Assembly (NCBI GenBank): GCA_036510575.1
Contig: DATCDR010000210.1
Span: forward strand, 1 to 21,628
Length of the DNA: 21,628 nucleotides
Direction of reading: 5' to 3'
Origin: DATCDR01 sp036510575
GTDB lineage: Bacteria; Actinomycetota; Acidimicrobiia; Acidimicrobiales; Bog-793
The translations under genes were made by a program, and so were the position numbers. This document shows positions 8,127-15,165 of this stretch, piece by piece. Under the pieces are notes generated by a model, which was not told the DNA's origin, made no database searches, and saw only the letters and a program-made list of their open reading frames with translations. How positions within the stretch are numbered: the first letter of the stretch is position 1; each line of letters opens with the position of its first letter.

Positions 8127-8933
8127 ATGTCGGAGCTACCGGAGATCTCAATTGTGGATTCGCACTGCCACGCGTCAATTCGATGGTTCGAGCCCGTTGA
8201 GACCCTGCTCTTTCAGATGGACCGATGCGGCGTCGAGCGAGCCGTGCTCATCGGAAATCTCTTCGAGTTCGACCAGTCATATCAGCAGGCCTGCTTTCAC
8301 GCTCACGCCGATCGCCTGGTGAGCGTGGTGATCATCGATCCGAGCGATCCAGCGGCAGTCACCTCACTCGAGAAACACGTTGCAGACGGTGCAGTCGGCG
8401 TGCGTCTTCGTGCCGAGGACCGATCGCCTGGCGACGATCCCCTGGCGATCTGGCGGGCGGCCGACCGACTCGGTATCCCGGTCAGTTGTTTCGGCGTGAA
8501 CGGGGCGTTCGCGACCGACGGATTTCGCGAGCTCGTCGAGGAGCTGCCCACCTTGACGATCGTCTTGGAGAATCTGGCATTCGTCGGCGGCCCAGACCGC
8601 ACCGACGGGGAGCGATCGACTGCCTGGGGACTGGCCCGGTACCCGAGCCTCTACATCAAGGTTCCTGCGTTGAGCTCAATTGCTCACCGAGAGCTGCCGT
8701 ACACCTCGTTGTTCCCCTTCCAGAGGCCGATCCCGCCCTTCATCCAGACGGTCTACGACCTCTGGGGACCAGAGCGGATGATGTGGGGAAGCGACTTCCC
8801 GCCGGTGACTGGGCGAGAGGGCTACTTCAGCGCGCTGCGTTACCCGCGAGACGAGCTCGGCGACAAGCCGCTCGAGGCACAACAACAGATCTTCGGTGGC
8901 ACTGCCGCCAAGGTCTTCCCATTCCGGGCATAG
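8127..8933 (+). CDS. Amidohydrolase-2 family protein (TIM-barrel metal-dependent hydrolase/decarboxylase)
   Basis: The N-terminus has the D-x-H-x-H-like metal motif (VDSHCHA: Asp11, His13, His15) and the C-terminal part has the catalytic Asp223 in MWGSDFP, both typical of the amidohydrolase-2 family. That family includes ACMSD-like decarboxylases and the LigI lactonase. The length (268 residues) is normal. One oddity: where the family often reads LDH at the end of a central strand, this protein has LEN (Asn149). The start at 8127 is supported by GGAAGG 6 bases upstream; the frame is open farther upstream without domain signal. Position in a catabolic island suggests hydrolysis or decarboxylation of a ring-cleavage product or side chain. 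It is separated from the small gene by 162 bases. Confidence 0.88.
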   Translation: MSELPEISIVDSHCHASIRWFEPVETLLFQMDRCGVERAVLIGNLFEFDQSYQQACFHAHADRLVSVVIIDPSDPAAVTSLEKHVADGAVGVRLRAEDRSPGDDPLAIWRAADRLGIPVSCFGVNGAFATDGFRELVEELPTLTIVLENLAFVGGPDRTDGERSTAWGLARYPSLYIKVPALSSIAHRELPYTSLFPFQRPIPPFIQTVYDLWGPERMMWGSDFPPVTGREGYFSALRYPRDELGDKPLEAQQQIFGGTAAKVFPFRA

Positions 8934-9004
8934 ACCTTCGAGCTCGCGCGCCGCACCGGGCACGAGACACGAGCACCGAACTCTCGGTTTCGAGTCTCCC
9001 CGAT

Positions 9005-9022
9005 GCGACGTGCGAACGTCGC
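9005..9022. terminator. Hairpin between convergent genes
   Basis: GCGACGT and ACGTCGC form a perfect 7-base stem with a GCGA loop in the 94-base gap between the convergent amidohydrolase and PPOX-fusion genes. No T-tract follows on either strand. Position suggests a bidirectional terminator. Confidence 0.4.
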
Positions 9023-9027
9023 CCGAA

Positions 9028-9825
9028 CTAGATCTGTACGTTCACCCCACCTCGTGGTGTACCACCGCGAACCGAAGTGACGTCGATAATCAACGCGGCG
9101 CCGTTTCGATCGGGATCGTGCATCTGCTCGACCTCGGGGGTGAGCTCGAAGATCTCGTCGCGGATCGCGGGATCATCCTCGATTCTGCCCGTGCCTTTGA
9201 CAATCAGCGTGCTTCGAGTGCGACTGTCCCGGTAAAGAAGCGAGAGCTGCGGGTTCGTCGCAAGCGCACGATTCAGGCCACCTTCGGCGCTGCGCAACCA
9301 GATCGCAAGCTGCGTCGGGCTGTACGCCAAGGTGCTGCCACGAAGCGACAGCTGTGGAGAGCCATCCTCGCCCGTATATGCCACGACGATGGGTGTGCCG
9401 TTGGCAAGCGCGCTGTTGATCATGCCGCGCACGACAAGAGGCATCTCCTTTTGCGGCTCAGGCCGTGGCCCTCCGGCGTAGCTCTCGCTGACCGAGACGA
9501 TCTGGTCATCATCATTGAACGAGAACGTGAGCGTCGCTTTCGAAGCGCCCGCTCCGAACGCGGGAAACTCTGCATCAATCGTTACGACGTCGCCGTCAAC
9601 GCTTGGGTCATCCCACGCGCCGAGTTGGTAAACGGGGGTGCTCGGCCAGATGCCCGTGATGTGCGCGAGCACCGCCTCCTTCCCGCTGATTTCAGCGTTA
9701 CCTATGGTCGCAACCACGTCTGGCGCGAGATACGGTTCGGCCCGACTAGAAGCTGAACCCTCGCCCGAGCGAAGAGCACGAACGTAGGCGTTAGCCGCAC
9801 GAACCTGTTTTGCGGAGTCCGACAC
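9028..9825 (-). CDS. NTF2/SnoaL-like domain fused to a pyridoxamine-5'-phosphate-oxidase-like (PPOX) domain
   Basis: Residues of about 1-105 look like an NTF2/SnoaL-type fold (NAYVRALRSGEG, PYLAPDVVATIGNAEISGKEAVLAHI shortened: the 'APDV...GKEAVLAHI' pattern). Residues of about 115-265 look like a PPOX split-barrel flavin/F420-binding domain (IVVAYTGEDGSPQLSLRG, NPQLSLLYRD, TLIVKGTGRIEDDP). PPOX proteins of actinobacteria often use F420 or FMN to reduce or oxidise small molecules, and an NTF2 domain could help bind the substrate. The GTG at 9825 is chosen because GGGGG lies 5 bases upstream; the open frame reaches farther back but has no domain there. It is transcribed away from the MetE-like gene, across a 237-base gap. 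The exact reaction is unknown. Confidence 0.8.
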   Translation of the reverse strand: MSDSAKQVRAANAYVRALRSGEGSASSRAEPYLAPDVVATIGNAEISGKEAVLAHITGIWPSTPVYQLGAWDDPSVDGDVVTIDAEFPAFGAGASKATLTFSFNDDDQIVSVSESYAGGPRPEPQKEMPLVVRGMINSALANGTPIVVAYTGEDGSPQLSLRGSTLAYSPTQLAIWLRSAEGGLNRALATNPQLSLLYRDSRTRSTLIVKGTGRIEDDPAIRDEIFELTPEVEQMHDPDRNGAALIIDVTSVRGGTPRGGVNVQI

Positions 9826-9859
9826 ATTTACCCCCAGTAGTGAAAAGATTCGGTCAGGA

Positions 9860-9873
9860 CTGAGGTTACTCAG
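9860..9873. promoter_or_regulatory. Inverted repeat upstream of the NTF2-PPOX gene
   Basis: CTGAG-GTTA-CTCAG lies 35 bases upstream of the GTG start, in the divergent gap. It is a possible operator; arms of 5 bases are short enough to be chance. Confidence 0.25.
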
Positions 9874-9936
9874 CGCGCCGCGTGTCTGCGCCGGGCCTCT
9901 TCCGCTCGCCTTCCGGGACCGCTGCGTCACGTCGAA

Positions 9937-10046
9937 ATTGGCGCGCGCTCCGATGCGTGAGGCGCCTCGACGGCACTTGTCGATTACGCAAGGCTTGTGC
10001 GACACTCGGGTCACCCATGGGGGGAAAGCGTGCATTGGCGCGCGCT
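9937..10046. repeat. Pair of 13-base direct repeats in a divergent promoter region
   Basis: ATTGGCGCGCGCT occurs at 9937-9949 and again at 10034-10046, with 97 bases between the starts. The second copy ends 4 bases before the ribosome binding site GGAAGGA of the MetE-like gene. The repeat contains a self-complementary GCGCGCGC core. It could be a repeated regulator site for the two divergent genes. Confidence 0.5.
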
Positions 10047-10062
10047 AAATGGAAGGACGACC

Positions 10063-11244
10063 GTGAGACGAAGCACCGATCGGATAATCGTTTCGCACGC
10101 GGGGACACTGCCGCGGCCACCCGACCTACAGCACCTCTTCGTCGGCGGGGAAGCAACTGGGGCCGCCTTCGAGGCTGCACTGCCCGAAGCGATTACCGAC
10201 GTCGTGAAGAAGCAGGCGGGGGTTGGAATTGACGTCGTCAACGACGGCGAGTTCTCCAAGCGCGGTGGCTTCCTTGGCTACGTGCGAGAGCGCATGACCG
10301 GTTTCGAGGAGCACCCCGAGCTCGCCAAGCAGCCACGCGACGCCGGGGTCACGGGTCGTGACCAGCGCGACTTTCCTGGCTTTTATGCCGCTGGTCTCGG
10401 GATGTTTTACCACGGCAACCAGGAGACGGTCAGTCCTGTCGCCGGCGGTTTCAATGCGGGACCCTTCGTCGCCGAGGGTCCGCTCACCTACGTCGGTCAG
10501 GCCAACGTCGCCACCGACATCGCCCGCTTGAAGGCCGCATGCGAAGGACTCGATGTCGAGCCCTACCTGCCAGCAGTCGCTCCGGGAACCATCGAGCACT
10601 GGCTGTATCGGGGCGAGAGTTACAAGAGCGATGAGGAGTTCCTCTTCGCCATCGCCGACGTAATGCATGAGGAGTACAAGGCGATCACCGACGCGGGAGT
10701 CGTCTTGCAGATCGACGACCCGGACATGCCTGACGCCTGGCAGATGTTCCCGACGATGACGGTCCCTGAGTACCGGAAGTACTCCGCGCTTCGCGCTGAG
10801 GCACAGAACCACGCGCTGCGTGGTCTGCCCGAGTCGCTCATCCGGTTCCATGTCTGCTGGGGTAGCCAGCATGGGCCACACCGTGACGACATCCCGCTCG
10901 CGGACATCATTGACATCATTTTCAGCGTCACGGCGGAGTGCTACTCAATCGAGGCCTCCAATGGGCGGCACGCCCACGAGTGGAAGGTCTTCGAGGACTT
11001 CAAGCTACCTGAGGGCAAGTCGCTGATGCCCGGCGTGATCGGTCACTCTTCCGACGTAGTCGAGCACCCTGAGCTCGTCGCGGAGCGACTGGTGCGCTAC
11101 GCGAACCTCGTCGGACGCGAGAACGTGATCGCCGGCACCGACTGTGGGCTCGGCTCGCGGGTCGGCCACGGCGAGATCGCCTGGGCGAAGCTCGAAGACA
11201 TGGCCAAGGGCGCCGAACTCGCGACCAAGCAGCTCTGGAAGTAA
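10063..11244 (+). CDS. Stand-alone MetE C-terminal-type (cobalamin-independent methionine synthase-like) zinc methyl/alkyl transferase
   Basis: This is a 393-residue one-domain UROD/MetE-like TIM barrel. It opens with RIIVSHAGTLPRP, as in the MetE-II group. All four zinc ligands of MetE can be matched: His263 and Cys265 (FHVCWG), Glu297 (IEASNGR) and Cys361 (GTDCGL). Family members activate a thiol on zinc and transfer a methyl or alkyl group; relatives include core methionine synthases and epoxyalkane-CoM transferase. The N-terminal folate domain of full MetE is missing. GTG 10063 is chosen because GGAAGGA lies 5 bases upstream, in frame with a longer open frame from 9997. In this setting it may take a methyl group from the catabolic substrate, but methionine synthesis cannot be excluded. 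Confidence 0.88.
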   Translation: MRRSTDRIIVSHAGTLPRPPDLQHLFVGGEATGAAFEAALPEAITDVVKKQAGVGIDVVNDGEFSKRGGFLGYVRERMTGFEEHPELAKQPRDAGVTGRDQRDFPGFYAAGLGMFYHGNQETVSPVAGGFNAGPFVAEGPLTYVGQANVATDIARLKAACEGLDVEPYLPAVAPGTIEHWLYRGESYKSDEEFLFAIADVMHEEYKAITDAGVVLQIDDPDMPDAWQMFPTMTVPEYRKYSALRAEAQNHALRGLPESLIRFHVCWGSQHGPHRDDIPLADIIDIIFSVTAECYSIEASNGRHAHEWKVFEDFKLPEGKSLMPGVIGHSSDVVEHPELVAERLVRYANLVGRENVIAGTDCGLGSRVGHGEIAWAKLEDMAKGAELATKQLWK

Positions 11245-11253
11245 GACGACCAC

Positions 11254-11303
11254 AGATGGAATCTCGGCGTCTCGGGCTTCACGGCTCCGCTGAGATTCCA
11301 TCT
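11254..11303 (+). terminator. Strong hairpin between the MetE-like gene and the second small gene
   Basis: A perfect 12-base stem, AGATGGAATCTC with GAGATTCCATCT, encloses a 26-base GC-rich loop. It starts 10 bases after the MetE-like stop. A weak T-rich stretch (CGTTCTG) follows. It probably ends or attenuates transcription of the MetE-like gene. Confidence 0.6.
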
Positions 11304-11347
11304 CGTTCTGCGACGTGACGTTGTCCCTACCGGATCAACGAAAGAGG

Positions 11348-11731
11348 ATGATGGCGACCGAGGAATCAGACAGCAACAATGGCGAGGCGCCCGAGACGAA
11401 CCTGCAGAGCGCGATCGAGGCGCCAGATATGGGAGAGCCAGTCGTCGAGGACCTCTCCCCAGCAACGATCGAAGGTGTCGCAGCACGTCTCGCTCATTCG
11501 ACGACCTTCACCGAACTCGTCTCTCGAGAGTGTGAGCTCGACGCCCTCTGGACGCTCTGTGACATCGCGCTGAGCCACGCGCTCGCCGGATCTGAATCCA
11601 GTGATCGAGACACCCTCCTCGGCCTTCGAACCCTTATCGGGGAGGCGCTCTCCGCGCTCTCCGGTTCGAATCGCGACGAGGCCAGTCGCCTGGCCCTCGA
11701 GGCCTCGGCACTCGCGGGCAGACTTCCGTGA
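11348..11731 (+). CDS. Small acidic protein of unrecognised family (paralogue of the protein at 7599-7964)
   Basis: This 127-residue protein has a longer, Glu/Asp/Asn-rich N-terminal tail of about 32 residues. The conserved core (residues 33-74) contains TIEGVAARL and RECELDALWTLCDIA, followed by a Leu/Ala-rich helical C-terminal region (LLGLRTLIGEALSAL, ASRLALEASALAGRL). The core matches the first small protein at 31 of 42 positions. No enzyme motif, signal peptide or membrane helix is seen. The start may be 11348 or the next ATG at 11351; AAAGAGG lies just upstream, and a GTG at 11315 is less likely because it nearly touches the hairpin. The gene is between the MetE-like and decarboxylase-like genes on the same strand. 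Function is unknown. Confidence 0.78.
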   Translation: MMATEESDSNNGEAPETNLQSAIEAPDMGEPVVEDLSPATIEGVAARLAHSTTFTELVSRECELDALWTLCDIALSHALAGSESSDRDTLLGLRTLIGEALSALSGSNRDEASRLALEASALAGRLP

Positions 11732-11838
11732 GCGACGTTGTTGGAACCGCCACTTCGCACTAACGCAACGAGCCTGCTGGCCGGGGGGAGCGATCCGATC
11801 CCTCGAGAACCTCCGGATCGGGATAGGAGGCAACAGAC

Positions 11839-11964
11839 ATGGTTACAAGCGAACGACATGAGGACCGCTCCCTTCGAGGTCGCCACTTCAGCGGAGAAGC
11901 CCCCGAGGTTTCCTCCGACCAGCCGGGAGTCCCATGCGGGGCGACGAAGAGTCGCGAACGGTGA
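11839..11964 (+). CDS. Possible 41-residue leader peptide coupled to the decarboxylase-like gene
   Basis: An ATG at 11839 has one of the best ribosome binding sites in the window (AGGAGG, 8 bases upstream) and no other frame for that site to serve. The 41-residue product is Arg/Glu/Ser-rich with no recognised domain. Its stop codon overlaps the next GTG (11961) as GTGA, the same 4-base overlap seen in the kinase-regulator pair. The larger gene has no strong site of its own at that GTG, so ribosomes ending this ORF could restart there. It may be a coding or purely regulatory ORF. Confidence 0.45.
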   Translation: MVTSERHEDRSLRGRHFSGEAPEVSSDQPGVPCGATKSRER

Positions 11965-12905
11965 CGACCCGCCTGAACGTCGCCCTCACCCGCTACCCAC
12001 ACACGGCCCCACTCGTCGATGGCACGGTGACCCCGAACACCGCCGAGCTCGACTTCGCCCAACTGACATCGATCTTCCCTGCATTTCGGAAGATGGCGCG
12101 CGGTCTCGAATACGACATGAGCGAGTTCGGGATCTCTACGGCTATTCAGGCCAAGGCATTCGGCGTCGGATTCACACCGCTGCCGGTTTTTGTCACTCGC
12201 CGCTTCGACTACGACGAGCTCTTCTACGACGTACGCTCGGGCATCTCAGCACCGTCGGAGCTTGCGGGCAAACGCGTCGGCCTCCGCTCCTACACCGTGA
12301 CTGACGCAGTTTGGGCTCGTGGCGTGCTGAGCGACCACTTCGGTTTCGACGGCGACAGTGTCGAGTATGTAGTCACGAGCGATGAGCATCTCGAAGCGGC
12401 ACACCTGCCAGCGAACTGCGTCCTCGAGCCCGGCGCAGATCTCTCGGAGCTCCTCGTTAGCGGCTCGGTCGCCGCGATCCTTGGTCACTACGGTGGCGAC
12501 GATCCGAACATCCACCGTCTCATCCCCGATCCGCGAACCATCGAGGAACAGTGGATCGCGAATACGGGATTCATTCCCGTTCACCACACGGTGGTCGTCC
12601 GCGACGATCTACTGCGCTCGACCCCAGATCTCGCCGCGGACCTCTTCGACGCGTTCGTCCGAGCGAAGGCACCGATGCTCGAACGGCTTGCAGACGGCGC
12701 CGACCTGATCGCCGAAGACGACAGTCCGACCGGACCGCTGCACGACTTCGGCGTCCTCGCGACGAGCGAGCTCATCCATCCCGACCCGATGCCGTACGGC
12801 CTCGAGGCGAACCATCGCGTCCTTGAGCCCTTCGTGCGCTACTGCTACGACCAGCATCTGATCGACCGACCACTCGAGCTGGAGGAGATCTTCGCGCCGG
12901 TCTGA
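11961..12905 (+). CDS. 4,5-dihydroxyphthalate decarboxylase-like protein (periplasmic-binding-protein-fold family)
   Basis: The N-terminus (LNVALTRYPHTAPLVDGTVT) and the middle (GISAPSELAGKRVGLRSYTV, then TDAVWARGVLSDHFG) follow the pattern of 4,5-dihydroxyphthalate decarboxylases. In the phthalate pathway these turn 4,5-dihydroxyphthalate into protocatechuate. The fold is type-2 periplasmic-binding-protein-like but no signal peptide is visible, which fits a cytoplasmic enzyme. The length from GTG 11961 is 314 residues, near the family norm. ATG 11934 in the same frame has GGGAG 4 bases upstream and would add 9 residues; the GTG is preferred because it lies just before the first conserved strand and is overlapped by an upstream ORF stop. 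The Rieske and LigB-type neighbours support aromatic acid catabolism. Substrate is not fixed by sequence. Confidence 0.85.
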   Translation: MTTRLNVALTRYPHTAPLVDGTVTPNTAELDFAQLTSIFPAFRKMARGLEYDMSEFGISTAIQAKAFGVGFTPLPVFVTRRFDYDELFYDVRSGISAPSELAGKRVGLRSYTVTDAVWARGVLSDHFGFDGDSVEYVVTSDEHLEAAHLPANCVLEPGADLSELLVSGSVAAILGHYGGDDPNIHRLIPDPRTIEEQWIANTGFIPVHHTVVVRDDLLRSTPDLAADLFDAFVRAKAPMLERLADGADLIAEDDSPTGPLHDFGVLATSELIHPDPMPYGLEANHRVLEPFVRYCYDQHLIDRPLELEEIFAPV

Positions 12906-12931
12906 TCGCTCGGACGCCGACGCCGACTCGG

Positions 12932-13888
12932 CTAGCGGGTGACCCCAGTGGTCGTGAGCGATTCGATCTGGTGCATAACCGATTCGTCGAGCGGGCCCCT
13001 CAACGCGGCCTCGACGGCCGACGCCAGGTGCCGAGGCTCACTAAGCCCCATGATCGCGGTCTGGACACCCTCGGTGGAGAGCACGAAGCGGATCGCCAAC
13101 TCCGGTAACGAAATGCCGAGTTCGTTCGCGAAGGCCGCAAGAGGTGCGATCCGGGCGTCGTCGCTCGAGGATTCGACGAGCGCACCGCTCGCCAGCACTC
13201 GAATCGCCATGACACCGATGCCCGCTCGGCGTGCCTTGTCGATGACGAGCTCGTAGTCCGGCTCGACAAACTCAGCGGGAACCGACAGATTGGCACTCGG
13301 ATTCAACAGATTGTACGAAGCGTTCATCGAGGTGAACAGCCCACAGCCGATCATCTCTTCGATCGCGGAAGGTTCACCCCCGAATGCCGTAAAGCCCACG
13401 TTCCCGACAAGCCCCTGGTCGATCAGTGCCTGAAACGCCTCAGCGACACCTCGCGGCCCGAAGACGTCTGGCAGGTGCAGCAGCGCTCCGCTACCTGGTG
13501 GCTTCGGATAGTCCATGCTCCGCGCAACGCGGTTGTGAAGGACAAGTACCTCGACCCTGCTCACTCCAAGGCGCGCAAAGCTCGATTCGACACTACGTGC
13601 GATTGAGCCGGCGATGTCTCCGAGATCGGGCAGCTCGAGGGCGACCTTCGTCGAGATCACTACCGACCCGGCCGAGCCCTCGAGTGCGGCTCCTAGATTC
13701 TCCTCGGAGCGACCGTCGCCGTATCCAGCAGCGGTGTCGAAGTAGGTGATGCCCGCCGCGCGGGCGGCAGTCACCATCGCTTGCTGGGCGGCTGCGTCGT
13801 CACTAACCATGAGACGAGCGCCCGGGCCGCACCCGAAGCCGATCTCGGAGACGGCGACCCCGGTCCGACCTAACGACTGTTCGCGCAT
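12932..13888 (-). CDS. Aldo/keto reductase
   Basis: The NAD(P)H-dependent aldo/keto reductase fold is clear from LGRTGVAVSEIGFGCGPG. The catalytic tetrad is Asp51 and Tyr56 (FDTAAGYGDGRSEENLG), Lys81 (ISTKV) and His118 (VLVLHNR). At 318 residues the length is usual. It could reduce an aldehyde or ketone made by ring cleavage, or act as a dehydrogenase of the D-threo-aldose-type group. ATG 13888 is used; a TTG lies one codon upstream and only a weak GATGAG precedes. It follows the LigB-type gene by 94 bases on the same strand and probably shares its transcript. It converges on the decarboxylase-like gene with a 26-base gap. Confidence 0.93.
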   Translation of the reverse strand: MREQSLGRTGVAVSEIGFGCGPGARLMVSDDAAAQQAMVTAARAAGITYFDTAAGYGDGRSEENLGAALEGSAGSVVISTKVALELPDLGDIAGSIARSVESSFARLGVSRVEVLVLHNRVARSMDYPKPPGSGALLHLPDVFGPRGVAEAFQALIDQGLVGNVGFTAFGGEPSAIEEMIGCGLFTSMNASYNLLNPSANLSVPAEFVEPDYELVIDKARRAGIGVMAIRVLASGALVESSSDDARIAPLAAFANELGISLPELAIRFVLSTEGVQTAIMGLSEPRHLASAVEAALRGPLDESVMHQIESLTTTGVTR

Positions 13889-13982
13889 CAACTCATCGCC
13901 TGCAAAGGGTTAGGAGGATCTCTGGCGCCTGAGAGTGATCCGAGGCGTCGACCTCATCGCCTTCTCGCAAGTTCTCACCAGG

Positions 13983-14957
13983 TCACGAGACGGCGTCGCA
14001 GTAGGCATAGGTGGAACCGATCGGGGATGAGTAGATCGGGACGTAGTCAACAACGGTAAAGGGGCAGCCGTCGGCCATCGACGAGGCCGCGATCCAGTTC
14101 AGGGTCTCTCGGGTCCCAAACTGTGGTCCCCCGAGGGTCGGCATGCCGGTCATGTCGTCTCGACGTTCTCCGATGAACTGACTCATGTCTCCATCGGGCA
14201 CGTGGTAGTCGTCGAAGTGCCGTGCCCAAGAAGCGAGATTCCCATCCGCGAGGAGCTTCAGGCCGGCCCGGTCGAACTCCTCATTCAGGTACGTGTCGTA
14301 ACCATGCGACGTCGTGTGCCAAAGACCCCCCGAACCGATTGCCACCACCCGAAGATCCTCCGGGTAGGCCTCGATCGCGTGTCGAACCGCTTTGCCCAAC
14401 TCGTGAGCCCGCTTTCCGGTGACCTGCGGCGCGAACAACGCATTCAACAAGATCGGAACGGTGGGAATCGTGTAGTCGGTGAAGTATCCGAGTGGGTTCA
14501 TGATCGCATGCCCAATGCCTCGCTCAGGATTCGGCAGGCCCATACAGAATGCCGGATCGAATCCCGACCCAAGCAGGCTGGTGAGAATCGAGGTCGCGAG
14601 CGCCGTGTTGTTCGGAACGACCTGATGCGCCTCGCCCTTGGCACCGTTGTATCGACGTCCCGCGAAGGTCTCGCCGACGTAGACGGCAATGCTTGGAATG
14701 TTCACGAACGTATTCGCGAAGTTCTCGCTTTGGTCGTCCCCGTAGACGATTAGCGCGTCCGGGCGCATCTCGGCGAGCTTGCTCTTTAGAATCTCGACCG
14801 CGGCGCTCACTCGGTCGTACTTCGCCTGCTTCTCACTCATGTCCTCGAGTGGGACGTCGTCTCGAAGGCGCCTCGACCGACGGACTGCCTCCCACTCCTC
14901 GATAGGCCGGTGTATCCACACGTGACCCGTGTTCAGCACCCCAACTAGTTTTGCCAT
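13983..14957 (-). CDS. LigB-type class III extradiol dioxygenase (catalytic subunit-like)
   Basis: This 324-residue protein resembles the catalytic LigB subunit, which opens catechol-type rings next to the hydroxyls using Fe(II). His12 (NTGHVW), His150 (GIGHAIMNPLGYF), His214 (GSGGLWHT) and Glu284 (RETLNWIAASSMADG) match LigB His12, His127, the catalytic His195 and iron ligand Glu242. Where LigB has its second iron ligand His61 (NDH), this protein reads GDDQSENF, so Gln76 stands in its place. No LigA-like small subunit is visible. GGGGAGG 4 bases before ATG supports the start. Upstream on the same strand an open frame ends 13 bases inside this gene. It probably forms an operon with the aldo/keto reductase. 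Ring cleavage is likely but the altered site leaves activity open. Confidence 0.87.
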   Translation of the reverse strand: MAKLVGVLNTGHVWIHRPIEEWEAVRRSRRLRDDVPLEDMSEKQAKYDRVSAAVEILKSKLAEMRPDALIVYGDDQSENFANTFVNIPSIAVYVGETFAGRRYNGAKGEAHQVVPNNTALATSILTSLLGSGFDPAFCMGLPNPERGIGHAIMNPLGYFTDYTIPTVPILLNALFAPQVTGKRAHELGKAVRHAIEAYPEDLRVVAIGSGGLWHTTSHGYDTYLNEEFDRAGLKLLADGNLASWARHFDDYHVPDGDMSQFIGERRDDMTGMPTLGGPQFGTRETLNWIAASSMADGCPFTVVDYVPIYSSPIGSTYAYCDAVS

Positions 14958-15101
14958 CGCGCCTCCCCAATTCCGACGTCGTCCTTTAGCTGCGACACCA
15001 CGTCAGGGTCAGCATGCAACTTGGCGTGTCCCAGAACAGCTCGCCCTTCATTGTGGTGAATCGCAGCGAAATTGTCGAGGACGCCGCAGGCCTTGAACCA
15101 G
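14945..15101 (-). pseudogene. Possible gene remnant or start-less ORF overlapping the LigB-type start
   Basis: A minus-strand frame stays open for about 50 codons, with coding-like content (VLDNFAAIHHNEGRAVLG, HADPDVVSQLKDDVG), and ends with TAG 13 bases inside the LigB-type gene. There is no ATG or GTG before the binding-protein terminator at 15102-15143, which lies directly upstream. It may be the 3' remnant of a lost gene once coupled to the dioxygenase, or a chance open frame. I recognise no family. Confidence 0.25.
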
Positions 15102-15143
15102 AAAAAGGAACTGGCCCCGTGCCAAAGGCACGGGGCCAGTTCC
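15102..15143 (-). terminator. Intrinsic terminator of the solute-binding protein gene
   Basis: On the minus strand a perfect 17-base stem (GGAACTGGCCCCGTGCC with its complement) closes a TTT loop and is followed by five T bases. It begins 22 bases after the binding-protein stop. It isolates that transcript from the LigB-type gene downstream. Confidence 0.93.
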
Positions 15144-15165
15144 CCGATTCCTTGCTACTTGCTCG

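Noticed and set aside
8225..9031. 268-codon plus-strand frame overlapping the amidohydrolase
   Set aside because: Arg-rich out-of-frame shadow; the amidohydrolase has a good start and motifs.
11738..12304. 188-codon plus-strand frame overlapping the decarboxylase-like start
   Set aside because: Its Arg/His/Pro-rich product has no family pattern and runs out of frame through the recognised gene.
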